Assembly (NCBI GenBank): GCA_920105625.2
Contig: OV050030.1
Coordinates: 176,653,315-176,717,314 of the forward strand
Direction: 5' to 3'
DNA length: 64,000 nucleotides
From: Clusia tigrina
Lineage: Eukaryota; Arthropoda; Insecta; Diptera; Clusiidae
Below the pieces are notes generated by a model that saw only the letters and a list, made by a program, of their open reading frames with translations, was not told where the DNA came from and made no database searches. Positions 1-11,297 of the stretch are shown piece after piece; positions within the stretch are counted from its first letter, which is position 1; every line of letters begins with the position of its first letter. Made by a program: the position numbers and the translations under genes.

Positions 1-240
1 AAATTAATATAACTCCAACTTCCCAAAAGTGTACTGCGGAAATAGCAAAAATAGATTAAAAATGATAATGGGGACGTAAAAGACAAATAAAATCTTTATG
101 TAAAATCAGATTAAAATAAAATAAATCTTGAGCTTAACTTTTAAGAATTAAAGAACAACTTTATGGCAAAACACCAGTATACTCGTATATAAATAAAAAA
201 ATAAAAAATTATAGACTACCACAAACTCATACAGAAATAG
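1..240. other. AT-rich sequence, no gene seen
   Basis: Very AT-rich with no coding signal. It precedes a Gypsy reverse-transcriptase remnant and may be decayed internal sequence of that element. It holds one copy of a TATACTCGTATA-like motif near 178 that recurs elsewhere in the window. Confidence 0.5.
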
Positions 241-519
241 TAAATGAACAAGTATAGAAAATGCTACATGAAAACATCATTGAACCTTCAGTCAGCCCAT
301 ACAATGCTCCACTCCTTTTGGTTCCCAAAAGAACAAAGAGAAAAAGAGACTTGTAATGGACTTTAGAAAACTGAACAACAAGATAATCAATGACAAATTT
401 CCACTAACTCAACTAGAAGACATTCTAGACAAGCTAGGAGGAGCAAAATGGTTTTCAACTCCAGATATGACCAGTTCATTCCACCAAATAGAACTTGACA
501 AACAATCAAGACCACTTAC
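241..519 (+). pseudogene. Ty3/Gypsy reverse transcriptase fragment (mdg1/412-like)
   Basis: The translation matches the N-terminal fingers and palm of a Ty3/Gypsy reverse transcriptase: a block like IIEPSVSPYNAPLLLVPK, then after a frameshift near 350 VMDFRKLNNK and FSTPDMTSSFHQIELD. An early in-frame stop lies near 255. The catalytic YxDD part is missing because the sequence becomes AT-rich junk after about 520. Together with the integrase at 1380-2070 and the LTR at 2401 on the same strand it forms one decayed element. The affinity to the mdg1/412 group is inferred from the integrase and LTR style and is tentative. Confidence 0.85.
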
Positions 520-967
520 TTAATTTTTAAGAAATAGTGTAAAAACAATTGAACAACAATTTTATATTTAAGTTTTGAATTGAAAATATGTTTAGATAAA
601 CCACTAACTGAAAAGCAATTTTTACAATTTATATGGTTAAAAATTTATAGTTGCAACTAACCATTAGTATCACTTTTAACAATGACAAAAATACCATTTT
701 GATTTTAACATACTATAAAAAAGGATAAAATGAATTCGAACAAAGACGCGTTATCAAAAATACAATTAAACTCCAGCATACTCAAGAACATGATACCAAT
801 GAATATTGATGAAAATCGCTAATAATTACAAGGGGCATGTCTAAAGCGTAAAAGTTAAGAGAGGAAATAGAGAACTGTATATCTCGGCAGAAGTCTGATC
901 AACTTCAAATTTGGGATTGCACATCTATAAATGACGTCAAATATAAGAGGAAATAAAAGAATTAATA
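520..967. other. AT-rich sequence where the rest of pol should lie
   Basis: No frame longer than a few dozen codons. In an intact element this interval would carry the rest of RT and RNase H, so it is either decayed beyond recognition or replaced. Confidence 0.5.
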
Positions 968-1278
968 ATGGCAAATGAAAGAAAAGAAAGTGCACAAGAA
1001 AAATTGGGTATAAAGAAATCCACGTGGGATGTAGTGATAATTCGGCGAATCAAGATTCGAACCAGAAGAAGCTATCATCAAATATAAATAAAAGATACAG
1101 TGATAAATCAGCGAAACAAGATTCGATACTGAAGAAACTGATATCAAGAAGGAATAATGAAGATATAAAGCATGCAGGAATCAATGATAAATCAGCCAGA
1201 CTAGACTCGATTTTGAGGAAATTGATATCCAATACGAAGAAAGAAAAGATAATGAATAAGTTAAATACATATATATAG
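968..1278 (+). pseudogene. Unassigned ORF with three imperfect peptide repeats
   Basis: An ATG at 968 opens a short lysine-rich frame (MANERKESAQ...). A frame change near 1030 leads into an open frame that runs to a stop at 1278. That second frame holds three copies of a 15-residue unit: DNSANQDSNQKKLSS, DKSAKQDSILKKLIS and DKSARLDSILRKLIS, about 22 and 29 residues apart. The DNA repeats with it, so the array arose by duplication. I do not recognise the family. It sits between RT and integrase remnants of a Gypsy element, where no such protein belongs, so it may be an insertion. Confidence 0.35.
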
Positions 1279-1379
1279 CAAACAATGATGAAATATTAAA
1301 AATATGTGCCAAAGAAGAATTTAAAGAAATGAATGCGCAAATAAAAATAATGAATTAAAATCCTCAAATTAAAAATTAT

Positions 1380-2070
1380 GACATATGCCGCCCCAGAAAG
1401 AGAATTTAAATGAATATAAACTGATAGATGAGTATCATAATGCACCACATGGAGGTCATTTAACAATTAGAAAAATCCTGATAAAAAAAAACAATAAATA
1501 AATAAATTAAAACAGATATATATATTTAAAATATGAATAAAGTGGTAGAAGAATTTATTACGAACTATGACTTATGTGTACGACACAAACAAACAACACA
1601 CACAAAAGAACCACTTACAATAACAGACACCCCTAATAACAGTTTTGAAGTAATATTCATCGACAACGTAGGCCACTTAAAATTTGAAACGAAAACTGAC
1701 CATGCAGTGCGAGCTGATAAAATTTGTAATCGCACACCAAATGATAACAAAAGATGCACACACAATAGCCAAGACACTAGTTGAACAATTCATTCTAAAA
1801 TACGGACACTTTAAAATACTTAAATCTGACAACGGGACAGAATTTACAAACGAGCTAATGACAAACATATGTGCACTGCTGAAAATACAACAAAAATTTT
1901 CGACAACGTACCAGCACGAAACAATAGGTTCATTAGAACGCAACCACAGAGATTTGAACGAATTCCTACTGACATCGACAAACGACGACAAATGGGATAA
2001 ATGGATTCCTTACTTCACTTTCACTTATAACTATATAATTGAAAACCATAAGGTAACCAAAATATTGTAA
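1380..2070 (+). pseudogene. Ty3/Gypsy integrase remnant (mdg1/412-like)
   Basis: A zinc-binding region (EYHNAPHGGHLT near 1430-1465, then DLCVRHKQ near 1570) leads to the rve core. The first catalytic Asp is in a FIDNVGHL block (about 1660), the second in SDNGTEF (about 1830) and the Glu in GSLERNHRDLNEFL (about 1930), so the DD35E triad survives. At least one frameshift falls near 1684 and a stop near 1500. The second Cys of the zinc CxxC appears replaced by His. The order and spacing to the polypurine tract and LTR at 2389-2894 show this is the 3' end of one element. Confidence 0.9.
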
Positions 2071-2400
2071 TTTAAATTTATAAACCATAAAATGTAATTT
2101 AAACAATAAGATTTATAATTAAAACTATCACAATATGTAATCAAAACAATGTAATTAGTAATCATAAGTATATGTAATTATATCAAAACTACATAATTTG
2201 TAATTTTAACTATATAATTGAAAACGCTACAATGTAACTTTAATAATAAGAAACAATTTATAAACAAACAATACCAATTATTAGAAAATATGAAAATCAT
2301 CTAACAAATCCATAACATAAGACAATTGTAATACAACACAAACCATATTTTCAGAAAAATTATTCGCTATCACCCCTAATTTTTCTCTTAAGGGTGAGGG
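2071..2400 (+). other. Gypsy 3' internal region with polypurine tract
   Basis: AT-rich, with no ORF. It ends in a purine-rich tract TAAGGGTGAGGG (2389-2400) directly before the LTR, the expected plus-strand priming site. Confidence 0.65.
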
Positions 2401-2894
2401 TGTAGTGTACCACACAAGTGTACACTGACGACCACACATCGTCATAAGCACAGCAACAAGTCGCATATGCAAACAAACTGACAATAGCGCAACGTACGCA
2501 ATTGCACTCAATACCCAAATACGCTAGACTAGCATTTTGGTGGTGCAATAACACACGCTGCCTATATTGCAGCGTATGCATATTGGACAGTGCAGTGACT
2601 TTAGCCCTGAACTTGCACTCAAAATTATTAATATAAACAAAGACGATGATTCGTCAATGAATAATATCGGTAATCCGATACTTGAGACAAATTTCGGGAA
2701 TATGATATGTAACTAGTAGAAATAAGATAGATATATTTTATGTTAGTTAGAATAAGAAAACAATAAGAATTAAATAATATAAAAGGGCCAGCGAGCCACC
2801 AAATAAACCAGAATTAATCTGAACTTCTAAAACTGCAATCCTGCATTAGACTTCTTATTAATTCTCTCAGTGCTCTTGACTAGGCATAGTTACA
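2401..2894 (+). repeat. 3' LTR of the mdg1/412-like Gypsy element
   Basis: About 494 bp, starting TGTAGTGTAC right after the polypurine tract and ending ...GTTACA. It holds a TATA box at 2778. There is no partner LTR in the window, so the boundaries rest on TG...CA ends, the polypurine tract and the integrase upstream; the right end is the less certain one. Confidence 0.6.
2778..2785 (+). promoter_or_regulatory. TATA box in the LTR
   Basis: TATAAAAG about 115 bases before the proposed LTR end, a plausible distance for a U3 promoter. Confidence 0.45.
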
Positions 2895-3103
2895 GAACAG
2901 CACAAACAATAGCTTGGCCAACGGCACACTCTGCCGGTCAAAATCTTTGCTGAGGGTGTCTTTCGCTTCGTGTTAGGCATTTCTATTTTATAGTGCTCTT
3001 TTGCATCTATGCATTGCATAGAATCTGCAAAAATGAACTGAATGTCGATCTTGCGTGACCAAAAATCAACATATCAGTCCTGCCAGCCTAACATCTCAAC
3101 ATT

Positions 3104-4155
3104 TTACCCTACAGTGGTTTCCAAATTCACTCCCCTCGGCTCTGAAATGTACTTGACCAGCGTCGGACTCAAACTTATTAGTCTTCGGCCGTTTTCCCGT
3201 ACAGGCGAAATATTGTCCACTGTATTGTGACTTTGCAGCTCTGCTTCTGACTCGTTTGACGTATAACCCTGATTTTTATTATCTATTGAACTTCCTGGAG
3301 AAAATGGCTCGACACCGATTTCCGATGCGTCAAATAAAAACTCGGCTTCACTCTCTTCACTCAATACTAATCTGGGCTTTACCCACGACCGGAGATCAAT
3401 ATTCCGGCCAGCGAACTTCTGGTGGCAAAGCTAGTACTGTCTGCATATGTATTTGAGAGGTTGAAACCGATCTTACTCTTGCTGGCTTAGCAGTTGCCTC
3501 GATTCTCTTAAGCTCTAAATTTTCCTTCTCCAGATACGATGCGGCTTCCTCAGTTTCCCGGAGTTGCCTAGAAAGTACTCTGGTTTTAAGAGAAATTCCG
3601 AATTTATCTTCAATTCCTCTGTATCCTTGAAGACTTGGAAAAATTTTTCCTCCGTCTCTGAATAGTCGCTAACTCTTGGTCTGCTGCTTCCAAAGTTGAC
3701 AAGTTTCCACCGTCCCTAATCTAAGAATACCTGGGCTTCACTCTTGCTGGTTCAAACAATTTTTCTGCGAACAATTTTACCTCAGTTTGTAAAGACCTAA
3801 GCTTGTCTTGAGCCTTGTCCTCCTGCGAACTAGGACTATCGTCCTGTGCTTCCAGCTCTTCTAGATCCAATCTGAATTTGGTCAACCAGTCGCGTGTCAA
3901 ACCGTTGACATGTAACGGGTAATCCTTGGTGAAGTACTCCTTGTCACCACAACAGTCATTAAAATTTAGCAACTCCTCGTTGTTATTATTGAATGCATTC
4001 AACAAGGCTTCTAATTCCGCTATGCACTTACGGTAGTACGCGCTGTTTTTCCTTGCCTTGCTATCCTTCCTACAATTCCTGATTCTCTTATGGATTACCT
4101 CGCTCTGCAGCTTTTGAGCTTCCAGGAATCTTATAGCTTCTCTTGGCGTTTCCAT
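3104..4155 (-). pseudogene. Gag-like coiled-coil protein remnants
   Basis: Read on the minus strand, an ATG at 4155 opens a 144-residue Glu/Lys-rich frame (METPREAIRFLEAQ...) predicted to be largely helical. It stops at 3721, and similar acidic and coiled-coil text continues in shifting frames to an 86-residue segment (3364-3104) rich in Ser/Glu repeats (ESEAEFLF, ESEAELQS). I see no zinc knuckle, protease or RT. It lies downstream of the minus-strand LTR at 5739-6063, which would suit a gag gene of that element, but the 1.2-kb gap is AT-rich and the link is only positional. Confidence 0.4.
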
Positions 4156-4326
4156 AGACCGTACAAATTCTTATCTATACCGCCGTAAATTCCATAAATA
4201 ATAAATGCTACAAAATTCGTTTTCTTACTTTTTATATATAAACTTTATTAATCAACAAATACTCTTTTTTTTAAAACTAGTTGTGATACTTAAACTAACA
4301 AATTAAGAATAACAATGATACTATTC

Positions 4327-4533
4327 CTATAGCATTCCACATCTCTTGCATTGTTGCTCCTCCAATTGGCATACCTCTTGCCACAATCTATTTGCTTGTT
4401 CCCACGGCATAGGGACCTCCACAGTTTGCTGCTCCTTCAGTATTTCTCTTAAACACGCCAGTCGCTTCCGTTCCCGCTTTTGCTCTCCTCCTCTTTTCCC
4501 AATCCCAAACCGCTTTCCGTCCTTCAGCAACAA
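4327..4533 (-). CDS. Short basic ORF with C-terminal cysteines
   Basis: A 68-residue frame starting MLLKDGKRFGIGKR and ending QCKRCGML, strongly basic at the start and helical later. It is in the right order to be an upstream piece of the gag-like remnant at 3104-4155. I do not recognise it; it could be a chance frame. Confidence 0.3.
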   Translation of the reverse strand: MLLKDGKRFGIGKRGGEQKRERKRLACLREILKEQQTVEVPMPWEQANRLWQEVCQLEEQQCKRCGML

Positions 4534-5560
4534 CGTTATATCCTTCAGTTGTCGCTCAGTGCTGCAGGTTCATCTCCAACTTTTGTTTTCTTTAAAATCA
4601 AAGAAAAACAATTGTGATTGATTAAATTCTCACTCAACACGATTTCGTCTCTATTTTTCCTTAGTGTAATGCCGCGGAAATAAACTATTAGTATAATTAC
4701 TAGTATAAAAATTATAATTATACTAGTATAAAAATTATACTTATATTAATAGTATAAAAAATTACACTTAATTTATTACGCAATTGCCGTAGGTAAATAT
4801 TGATCATTTAAAATATTTCTCCTAATTATGAAGATGTTTTTGGTTTCATAAAATTGTTTCCAAAAATTTTCATACCCAAAGAAATCTTTTACAGCAGAAT
4901 CATACGCATTTTCATTTCAGTACAATGATATGCTTAGCTGCTTTGTTTTTTCGTGCGAAAAATTGCTTTAACGTTGCTACGCGAATTGTAGGTTCCGAAC
5001 TACACAAACTTTGATGCAGCAACGCGTGGTGTCTGCAAACATTTTTGCCTAATATTCTAAGCTTATAATGTTAAATATTTAAATTAAATGTTTTATGTTT
5101 GTTTACAAACAACATAAATTTAGAACATCAGAATTTAAATATTGCAAAAACAATTTAAATGTCTCTCAAAGGTGGCATTAATTAACATTCCACTGTAAAT
5201 ATTATCTTTATATACATTCTTTCCCGGAAACTCGAATCCATATTCAAAAATAAACCCGAAACGTATGCGCAACGCAATAAAAACATTAATATTCTTCCTA
5301 ATACCCTAAGCTCATGGTATTTAATTGTTTAAAAAAAAAATGAAATGTGTATCCAAATATATCTCTAACAACAAACAAACACAAAACTCCTACAAAAAAA
5401 ATCCTCACAGCTAGGATGAACATACATAGACCGTCCGATCTTTCTGACGGTTTATGGTTGCCATTCAAAGCTGCGTGCAACAGCGCAAACGCGCCTGTAG
5501 GTTGCAACTTCTTTGACCAGCGCTACGGCGCCTTCAGCGTCGCAGAAGTATCTACTTAGA
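4534..5560. other. AT-rich spacer
   Basis: No supportable gene. It contains the 23-bp tandem repeat at 4699-4767 and long A/T runs. Open frames near 5298-5559 are low-complexity or mutually antisense and show no family signal. Confidence 0.5.
4699..4767. repeat. 23-bp AT-rich tandem repeat, 3 copies
   Basis: Units begin at 4699, 4722 and 4745 and share ACTAGTATAAAAATTATA; the third copy has diverged. Confidence 0.7.
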
Positions 5561-5617
5561 TTACGCTATTATACACTCTACTCACCCAAATTTTTTTCGA
5601 TGACATCTTTATCCTTA

Positions 5618-5666
5618 GTGTCCTTCGAATTCGTTGCAGGTTGAGGTCCTTCGAATTCGTTGCAGG
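5618..5666. repeat. Direct repeat of about 21 bp
   Basis: GTCCTTCGAATTCGTTGCAGG occurs twice with a 7-base spacer, just inside the LTR at 5739. It is probably a local duplication in the leader region of the minus-strand LTR element. Confidence 0.7.
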
Positions 5667-5738
5667 ATGCCTCACTGCTTCAGGGTTCCTTGCCCTGGGA
5701 TTCCTCCAATAGGTCCTTTAGACCGGCTGCGCCAAAAT

Positions 5739-6063
5739 GTTGGAGTCGTGTCCTTGCTTGTTGTCCTCGGGAAACGTCCTGTCTCGGTTCGCTGGGCGCG
5801 TCGCTGAAAACACTAAACCACTTTGTTAAATAAGCACTGCACTATTTTGGGTTTAAAACAACAAGAAGCTTTATTCTTAAAATACTAGTTCTTATATACT
5901 ATTTACAAATAAACATTACAGTCTACGTCTTGACTTTTCTGGTGTTCCAGTTACGCAACTGTTATTTGGTGTCAGTTGCTCAAGCCAACTGACCTACTGA
6001 AAGTAAAAGTGTCGTCAGTGCTATCTAAATGCCCCTCGTCAGCTTGACTGCGGAACTGTGACA
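5739..6063 (-). repeat. 5' LTR of a Gypsy-type element, with primer site
   Basis: On the minus strand the segment starts TGTCACAGTTCCGC and ends ...CTCCAACA (325 bp). It holds a TATATAAG-type TATA box near 5890-5897 and an AATAAA signal near 5873. It is followed at once by TTTTGGCGCAGCCGG, which resembles the TGGCGCAGTCGG-type primer-binding site of gypsy/17.6-class elements. No partner LTR lies in the window, so this is either a solo 5' end or the start of the decayed element at 3.1-4.5 kb. Confidence 0.65.
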
Positions 6064-6202
6064 CCCTAAAAGTTTACACTATAATTAATGCATAAATACT
6101 ATTCATTTACAATATTTGCACCATAAAAATATGTGCGTTCTTAATGAATTTAATAGGAGCCGGTGCTGTGAGTCAACTACGCGTAGGTAGCTTGATTCTA
6201 AC

Positions 6203-7350
6203 TCACATACCATGTACCTTTTTTATAGTAAAGGTAATGTGCGTACTTTTCGATTCATTAACGTTTATTCGCCAGTCAGCCAACCAATTTGATACTAGGG
6301 CCAGATGATCTTCTAAGTCACGGGATTCGATTTTAGGATTCGGATGAATGCTAAGGATAGCTGTATCGTCTGCGAAAGTTGCTGTTGTTAAATATTTGTT
6401 GGTAGGCAGATCTGAGGTAAATAGTAGATACAACACCGGACCTAGCACGTTTCCTTGTGGTACACCAGCTTTGATGGCAAAGTATTTAGAGTAAGCATTA
6501 TTGTACCTTACCTTGAACTTTCTGCCCCTCAGATACGATTACAATATGTCGTGTACTTTTGTAGGCAACAGCTTTTTTATTTTGTAAATAAGCCCCTCGT
6601 GCCAGACCTTGTCAAATGCCTGCGCCACATCTAAAAAATGGCTGAACAATATTGCTTTTTGTCGAATGCGTTTTCTATCTCGTTCACTATTCGAAGAACC
6701 TGCTCTATTTTACTATGGTGTTCGCGGAAGCCAAATTGGTGAGTGGGATTAGTGCGTTTTTCGATTATATGCGGCATTAACTTTGCAAGAAAAAGCCTTT
6801 CTAGGAGTTTTGATAAGATAGGCAGGAGGCTAATCGGTCTATATGATGACGATTGGGAGGGGTATTTTCCTGGTTTCGGGATCATTGTGATTGCTGAAAC
6901 TTTCCAGGCATTAGGAAAGTATCCTAAGCGCAACAAGCCATTAAATAGTGAAGTAAGTAAGATGATGGCCATTTGGGGTAACTCCTTGATCATTTTTCCA
7001 GTAATGAGGTCGTGTCCTGGAGCATTGTTAAGAGCAAGGTTACTAATGGCATTACTTACTTCTTTTGTTTTTAATTTAATAGGCGAGCATGTTGTATCTG
7101 TCGTGGGGGTTAATATTAGGTTATTGGTATTGCAAGGTGGGTTGGAGGTAAAAACATCTCTTAAGTGTTCGGCGAAAACAGCAGACTTTTCATCATCGCT
7201 TCTTGCCCAGTTTCCGTTTTTTGTACGAATCGGTGGAATTCCGCGTGTAGGTGCTTTCATTTCTGTGACAGCTTTCCACAAAGAGTAATTGGTGACGTCA
7301 GTCGGAGAAAGGTTTTGGATATATTGGTCCAGGCAACGATCTTATTCTAG
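6203..7350 (-). pseudogene. Jockey ORF2, reverse transcriptase part
   Basis: The N-terminal RT frame (7281-6631) includes NNAPGHDLITGKMIKEL, KPGKYPSQSSSYRPISLLP and HQFGFREHHS, the classic LINE RT blocks 1-3. After a stop/frameshift near 6640 the frame continues through the block before 6449 to LGPVLYLLFTSDLP and the catalytic FADDTAIL box (6449-6203). The enzyme would copy element RNA at a nicked target. The frame ends at a stop at 6203, where homology ends. Several breaks make it non-functional. Confidence 0.9.
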
Positions 7351-8360
7351 ACACAAGGCTTTTCTCAAATTTTCACTGGCAATAGATAGCTTCCGTTTTA
7401 GGAAAGGGGACCTGGATTTTTGCCATTCACGACGCGTCCTCCTTTTTTCAGTAAGGAGAATATCGATTTGGGTTGAGGTTTGTGGGCGCCGGATGCTGTT
7501 GCAGTTGTTGTCACGCTTGTCCGCAGAGTGGCGCACAGCTAATCTTAGGGTCGAGGTAAATTGTTCCAGAAATGTTTCAATGTCCTCATTAGTTTTGAGA
7601 CGTTTGTTTAGGCTGAGATGACTACTGATGTATTTTCTGTATTTCAGCCTGCTAGTTTTAGTGGGTGTGAATTCGTAGGTAGGGCGTAACTTTTTGTTCA
7701 GATGTATTATAATAGGAGAGTGATCTGAAGAGAGGTCCTTAAGGTGTTCTACTTTGAGTTGCTCTCGTTTTAGGTTTCTAGCAACTCCAAAATCAATAAG
7801 GTCTGGTATCTTACGTGGGTCTGTCGGCCAGTACGATGGTTGTCCTGAAGAGATAATATCAATCTTGGTTTCAGAAAGCATGAAGTTATATAATTGTTTT
7901 CCTTTTGGTGTTGTTAGCCGTCAGCCCCAGTACGTGCGTTTGGCATTGTAGTCGCCAGCAGCTAGAAAACTTGTTCCAAGTGTGCAGAAGAAGTCTGAGA
8001 ACTGGTTACATGTTATTTTAAATCTAGGTGAGCAGTACACAGCGGATATTGTTAAGTTATCCTCCCATCCGTCCAGACAAACTGATGTTGCTTGTAGGTA
8101 CTCCTTGTTGTATTCTTCTATAACGAAGTGTTTTATTCTTTGTTTGATTAGGATTCCAGTGCCACATGGGCTTTTCCAGCGAGGTGCTTTGTATCATAGA
8201 ATTTATATCCCGGTATGTAAAAATTGTGTTTATCGGTTAGATGGGTTTCGGATATAAGAAGTATGTCGATTTCATTAGTCAGTAAAAATTTGTTAATTTC
8301 TGACTTGTGCTGGCTTACACCGTTTGCATTCTATTGACAGATCTTAAGTACGTTCAGCGG
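7351..8360 (-). pseudogene. Jockey ORF2, AP-like endonuclease part
   Basis: Blocks of the apurinic-type LINE endonuclease are legible from right to left: ICQ*NANGVSQHK (stop at a conserved Trp position, about 8335), LLISETHL with the catalytic Glu (about 8250), a frameshift near 8155, AGDYNAKRTYWG with a stop after it (about 7920), IPDLIDFGVARN, and LSSDHSPIII with the catalytic Asp-His (about 7735). The His usual after DYNAK is replaced. The domain nicks target DNA in intact elements. It joins the basic linker at 7350-7600 (TEKRRTRREWQKSR) ahead of RT. Confidence 0.85.
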
Positions 8361-9690
8361 AGATAGCAGAAGCTGCATGAGCTGGTTTAGGTTTCTCATC
8401 ATCTCTTGAATCATTGTTTGTATGGAGGTCATGAACTGCGTCATACATTGTGTGAGCGTTGCTATCATTCCTTCAAAATTATGCAGATTTGAACAAGTCC
8501 CGGAGTGCTGATCCTTCCCTAACTTATGTACCGATGCATATGTCGTCCCTATATCGGGGTATGGAATTGACTTCTGTGGTTGTGCAATGGGCGGTATATT
8601 TGGACTAGGTTGCGCTTATTCTTTAACTGAGGGTCATTGTTCTTAATTTCCTGGTATACAGGGCAACCTCTGTAGTTGGCAGTATGGTTACCACCATATT
8701 TACTGCACTTTCTAGCAGCTCTATCAGTTTTAGTCTTCGTACATTCTGATGTGGGGTGTAAATCACCACAGGCAACACACACACTACGAAGAGTGCAGTA
8801 GGACCTTGTGTGCCCAAATTCTTGGCAATTAGAACATTGAACTGGGCCGTTTCGTTTGAGAGGCTCCTCCATAGTAATTCTGCGATGCATAAGATAGCGG
8901 AGATTATAAATAACATGCACTTCTCCTTTTTTAAGCTTTTGGGTTTCAGGCTCCAATTCTACGCGAAACAATGGCTGAGGGATTCTGTTGCGATTTATTA
9001 TATTTATAATAGAGTGGGCAGCGAACCCTGCTTCATGTAGTGCTTCTTTGATTTCAGCAGGGGGAATATCTGATTCAAGTCCCTTTATGACAATGGTAAG
9101 GCCTTTGCTACTTTTAAGCGGATAGGTGTAGTAGCTTTTTTTCTCAGTGTCGAAGTTTTTTATAACCACTCTGTAATTGATCTCACTATGTATTTGGATT
9201 TTCGTTTCCTGGATATTTCCTTTAACAAGTGGGATGACATGAAAATTTTTAGGACCAATGAGCTCGGTAAGCTTTGCAACTAATTTACTGGAGTTACGTT
9301 CTCGTAGGTAAATGGGAGTTGGTTTGAATATAATATTAGGTTTGGGTGCGTCTGCCTCCTCAGTACTTTGAAGTAATGCGAAGCGATTATTACTAGAGAT
9401 TAGGCTCTCGATAGTTTTGCTGATTTTTGCGATGTTAGTTTTGATTGCACTCGATTTTGGGCTTCGCTTACGCTTGTTTATAAGGATATACCTATCTAAA
9501 CCAGTTTGTGATGTTCCACTTTTCCCTGCTGGGTTGTTTGAAAAAGTTTTGGTTGAGTGGTTTGCATTGATGGTTGGTGTGAGTGCATTTTCAGTGCGCT
9601 CAGCACTTGTTCTAGCACGATCGAACGAGTGAGAGAGAGACGTGGATGGAACTTGTTTGAACTCTTTAGTTATGGACGCCGTTGGGCTGG
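8361..9690 (-). pseudogene. Jockey ORF1 (gag-like, zinc knuckles)
   Basis: An open frame runs from about 9690 to a stop at 8549. It carries an RRM-like/PRE region (SKGLTIVIKGLESDIPPAEI near 9090) and three knuckle units: CSNCQEFGHTRSYC, CVACGDLHPTSEC and a third in which the second Cys is Tyr (CSKYGGNHTANYRGC). Downstream of the stop, methionine-rich text (QEMMRNLNQLMQ, 8370-8470) matches the usual coiled C-terminal tail of Jockey ORF1, so the 8549 stop is probably premature. No in-frame ATG remains at the left-hand start of the frame; an ATA at about 9668 lies where a start might have been. ORF1 proteins coat the element RNA. Confidence 0.85.
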
Positions 9691-10140
9691 GTGTTGAACA
9701 TTGAGCGCTTCAAGAGGGCGCATGCGCAGAGAGTGCCAGAGAGACTTTTGGACATTGTTTCTGGTTTTAGTGCGAACTGTGTGTACTTGCACTTGCTTAC
9801 TTGAGGGCCGCTGCCCGGCCGCTCGCCGTTGTGGGACATGCTACCTCCCCTCGCTTGTCTGTGTTTTGCAGGCAAAGATGTTGAGCGACCCACATTCGTC
9901 GTCAAACCGCTATCAACAGTCATGCCGAGAACATCCGACCTTGCATTGGGGAGAGAATACTGTACTCACTTAGTTGCGCGATTACCGGCCGCTGCTGGGA
10001 AAGCGACTGAGGCAGATCAGGTGTTGGTGCAAGTGGAGGCACACTTTGAGAGCGCATGCGCTGAACAGGAAAGCGCACTGGGTGAGTGGGAGAGCGCAAA
10101 CGCTCATCCACTGACCGGTATAGTTCCGCTGCTTTATTAG
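9691..10140 (-). pseudogene. Jockey 5' part: frameshifted ORF1 N-terminus or leader
   Basis: GC-rich compared with the surroundings. Minus-strand frames of about 60-85 residues, rich in Ser, Pro, Arg and Gln (for example PPLAPTPDLPQSLSQQRP), follow one another in different frames, as expected of a frameshifted disordered N-terminus. The motif GCGCATGCGC or close variants recurs near 9720, 10050 and 10095. It could equally be leader sequence with an internal promoter. Confidence 0.5.
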
Positions 10141-10158
10141 AAGCTAACACAATGTATT

Positions 10159-10366
<208 letters not shown>

Positions 10367-10369
10367 CAT

Positions 10370-10800
10370 TTCATTTATTTATTGAATTCATTCATTTCGA
10401 GCCTAACAATAAGTAATTAAATCTTAAGAGCTAAATTAACTATATTTATCCCGAACCAGTGTTTGGGCTTAGTATTAAGTTTAGCTACATTTTTTCCTTT
10501 TGGTTTTAATTCAATTTAAATTCATTTCATTTAGTATCTTCTATACTAATTATATAATAATATTTAGTACATTTAATATTTGGTAAGTCCAATCTATTGA
10601 GACCTGTTGCTGTTTTAATTCTAGCTAAATTTTTACCAAGGGATTTGAGTGCTCTCGTAGTTTTCTTTGTAATTGAGCATAATATCTGTGAGCTCACTTT
10701 TAACAAGAGGAATGTTGAGGTCCTTATGGATGTCAGTATTTCTAACGAACCAAGGCGCACCCATGATTGCACGCAAGATTTTCGATTGCACAAGGTAATA
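10370..10800 (-). pseudogene. 3' end of a second Jockey LINE
   Basis: The minus strand encodes the C-terminal end of ORF2 (WVRLGSLEI..., then after a frameshift ARIKTATGLNRLDLP) followed by an AT-rich 3' UTR down to 10370. The text is closely related to the better preserved copy at 27680-28310, including a shared 3' UTR phrase GAGCCTAACAATAAGTA. It lies upstream of, and in the same direction as, the Jockey copy at 6203-10140, separated by the TA array. Confidence 0.8.
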
Positions 10801-11297
10801 TTCTTGCACCTATGCCACGCTCTTAGTACATGATTTGATAACTGATAAACATCTCGTTACCTCAACTTTTGCAGATGAGCTATCCTGCGAACATACCCAA
10901 ATCCACGGATAGCTTCCCGGGATTTAAAAGACCTTTGTAAAAAAAAAGAGAGAGCATTTCGACCGACGCACAGTCGGTCAACATACAAGCATTTTATTTA
11001 AGATTTAAAATGTTTCATTTTTTAATTTCAAGCAAATTACTAAAATAAAATTATAATTTGGAATATTTTAGTAAGATTTTTTTTTACATTTATAAAAATA
11101 TTGTGTTATTTATTATCATTACATAATCATCAGAACGTTCATCATTATCGACATCATCAGCCAAATGATCATCATAATCAGAATCAGAATCATCATCATC
11201 ATTATTATTATCATCACGAACTATTTATTTTAATGCCAGTTTTGGCAAAAGTTTTTTTTTTACCGTTTGCGTCTGCTCGTAATAAGATTGTCAAAAC
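10801..11297. other. Spacer with CAT-rich low complexity
   Basis: No gene. A (CAT/ATT)-rich stretch lies at 11101-11220. The five bases before 11298 (AAAAC) nearly match the five after 15393 (AGAAC), the likely target duplication of the next element. Confidence 0.6.

Larger units (their letters stand above)
6203..10140 (-). mobile_element. Jockey-clade LINE, truncated in RT
   Basis: Reading leftwards from 10140 the order is: GC-rich N-terminal/leader region, ORF1 with zinc knuckles, ORF2 with AP endonuclease and reverse transcriptase. The element breaks off at about 6203, shortly after the catalytic ADD box, so the RT thumb, C-terminal domain and 3' UTR are missing. Loss of the 3' part is unusual for a LINE, which normally truncates at the 5' end, and implies a later deletion. 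Its right edge abuts a (TA)n array. Confidence 0.85.
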
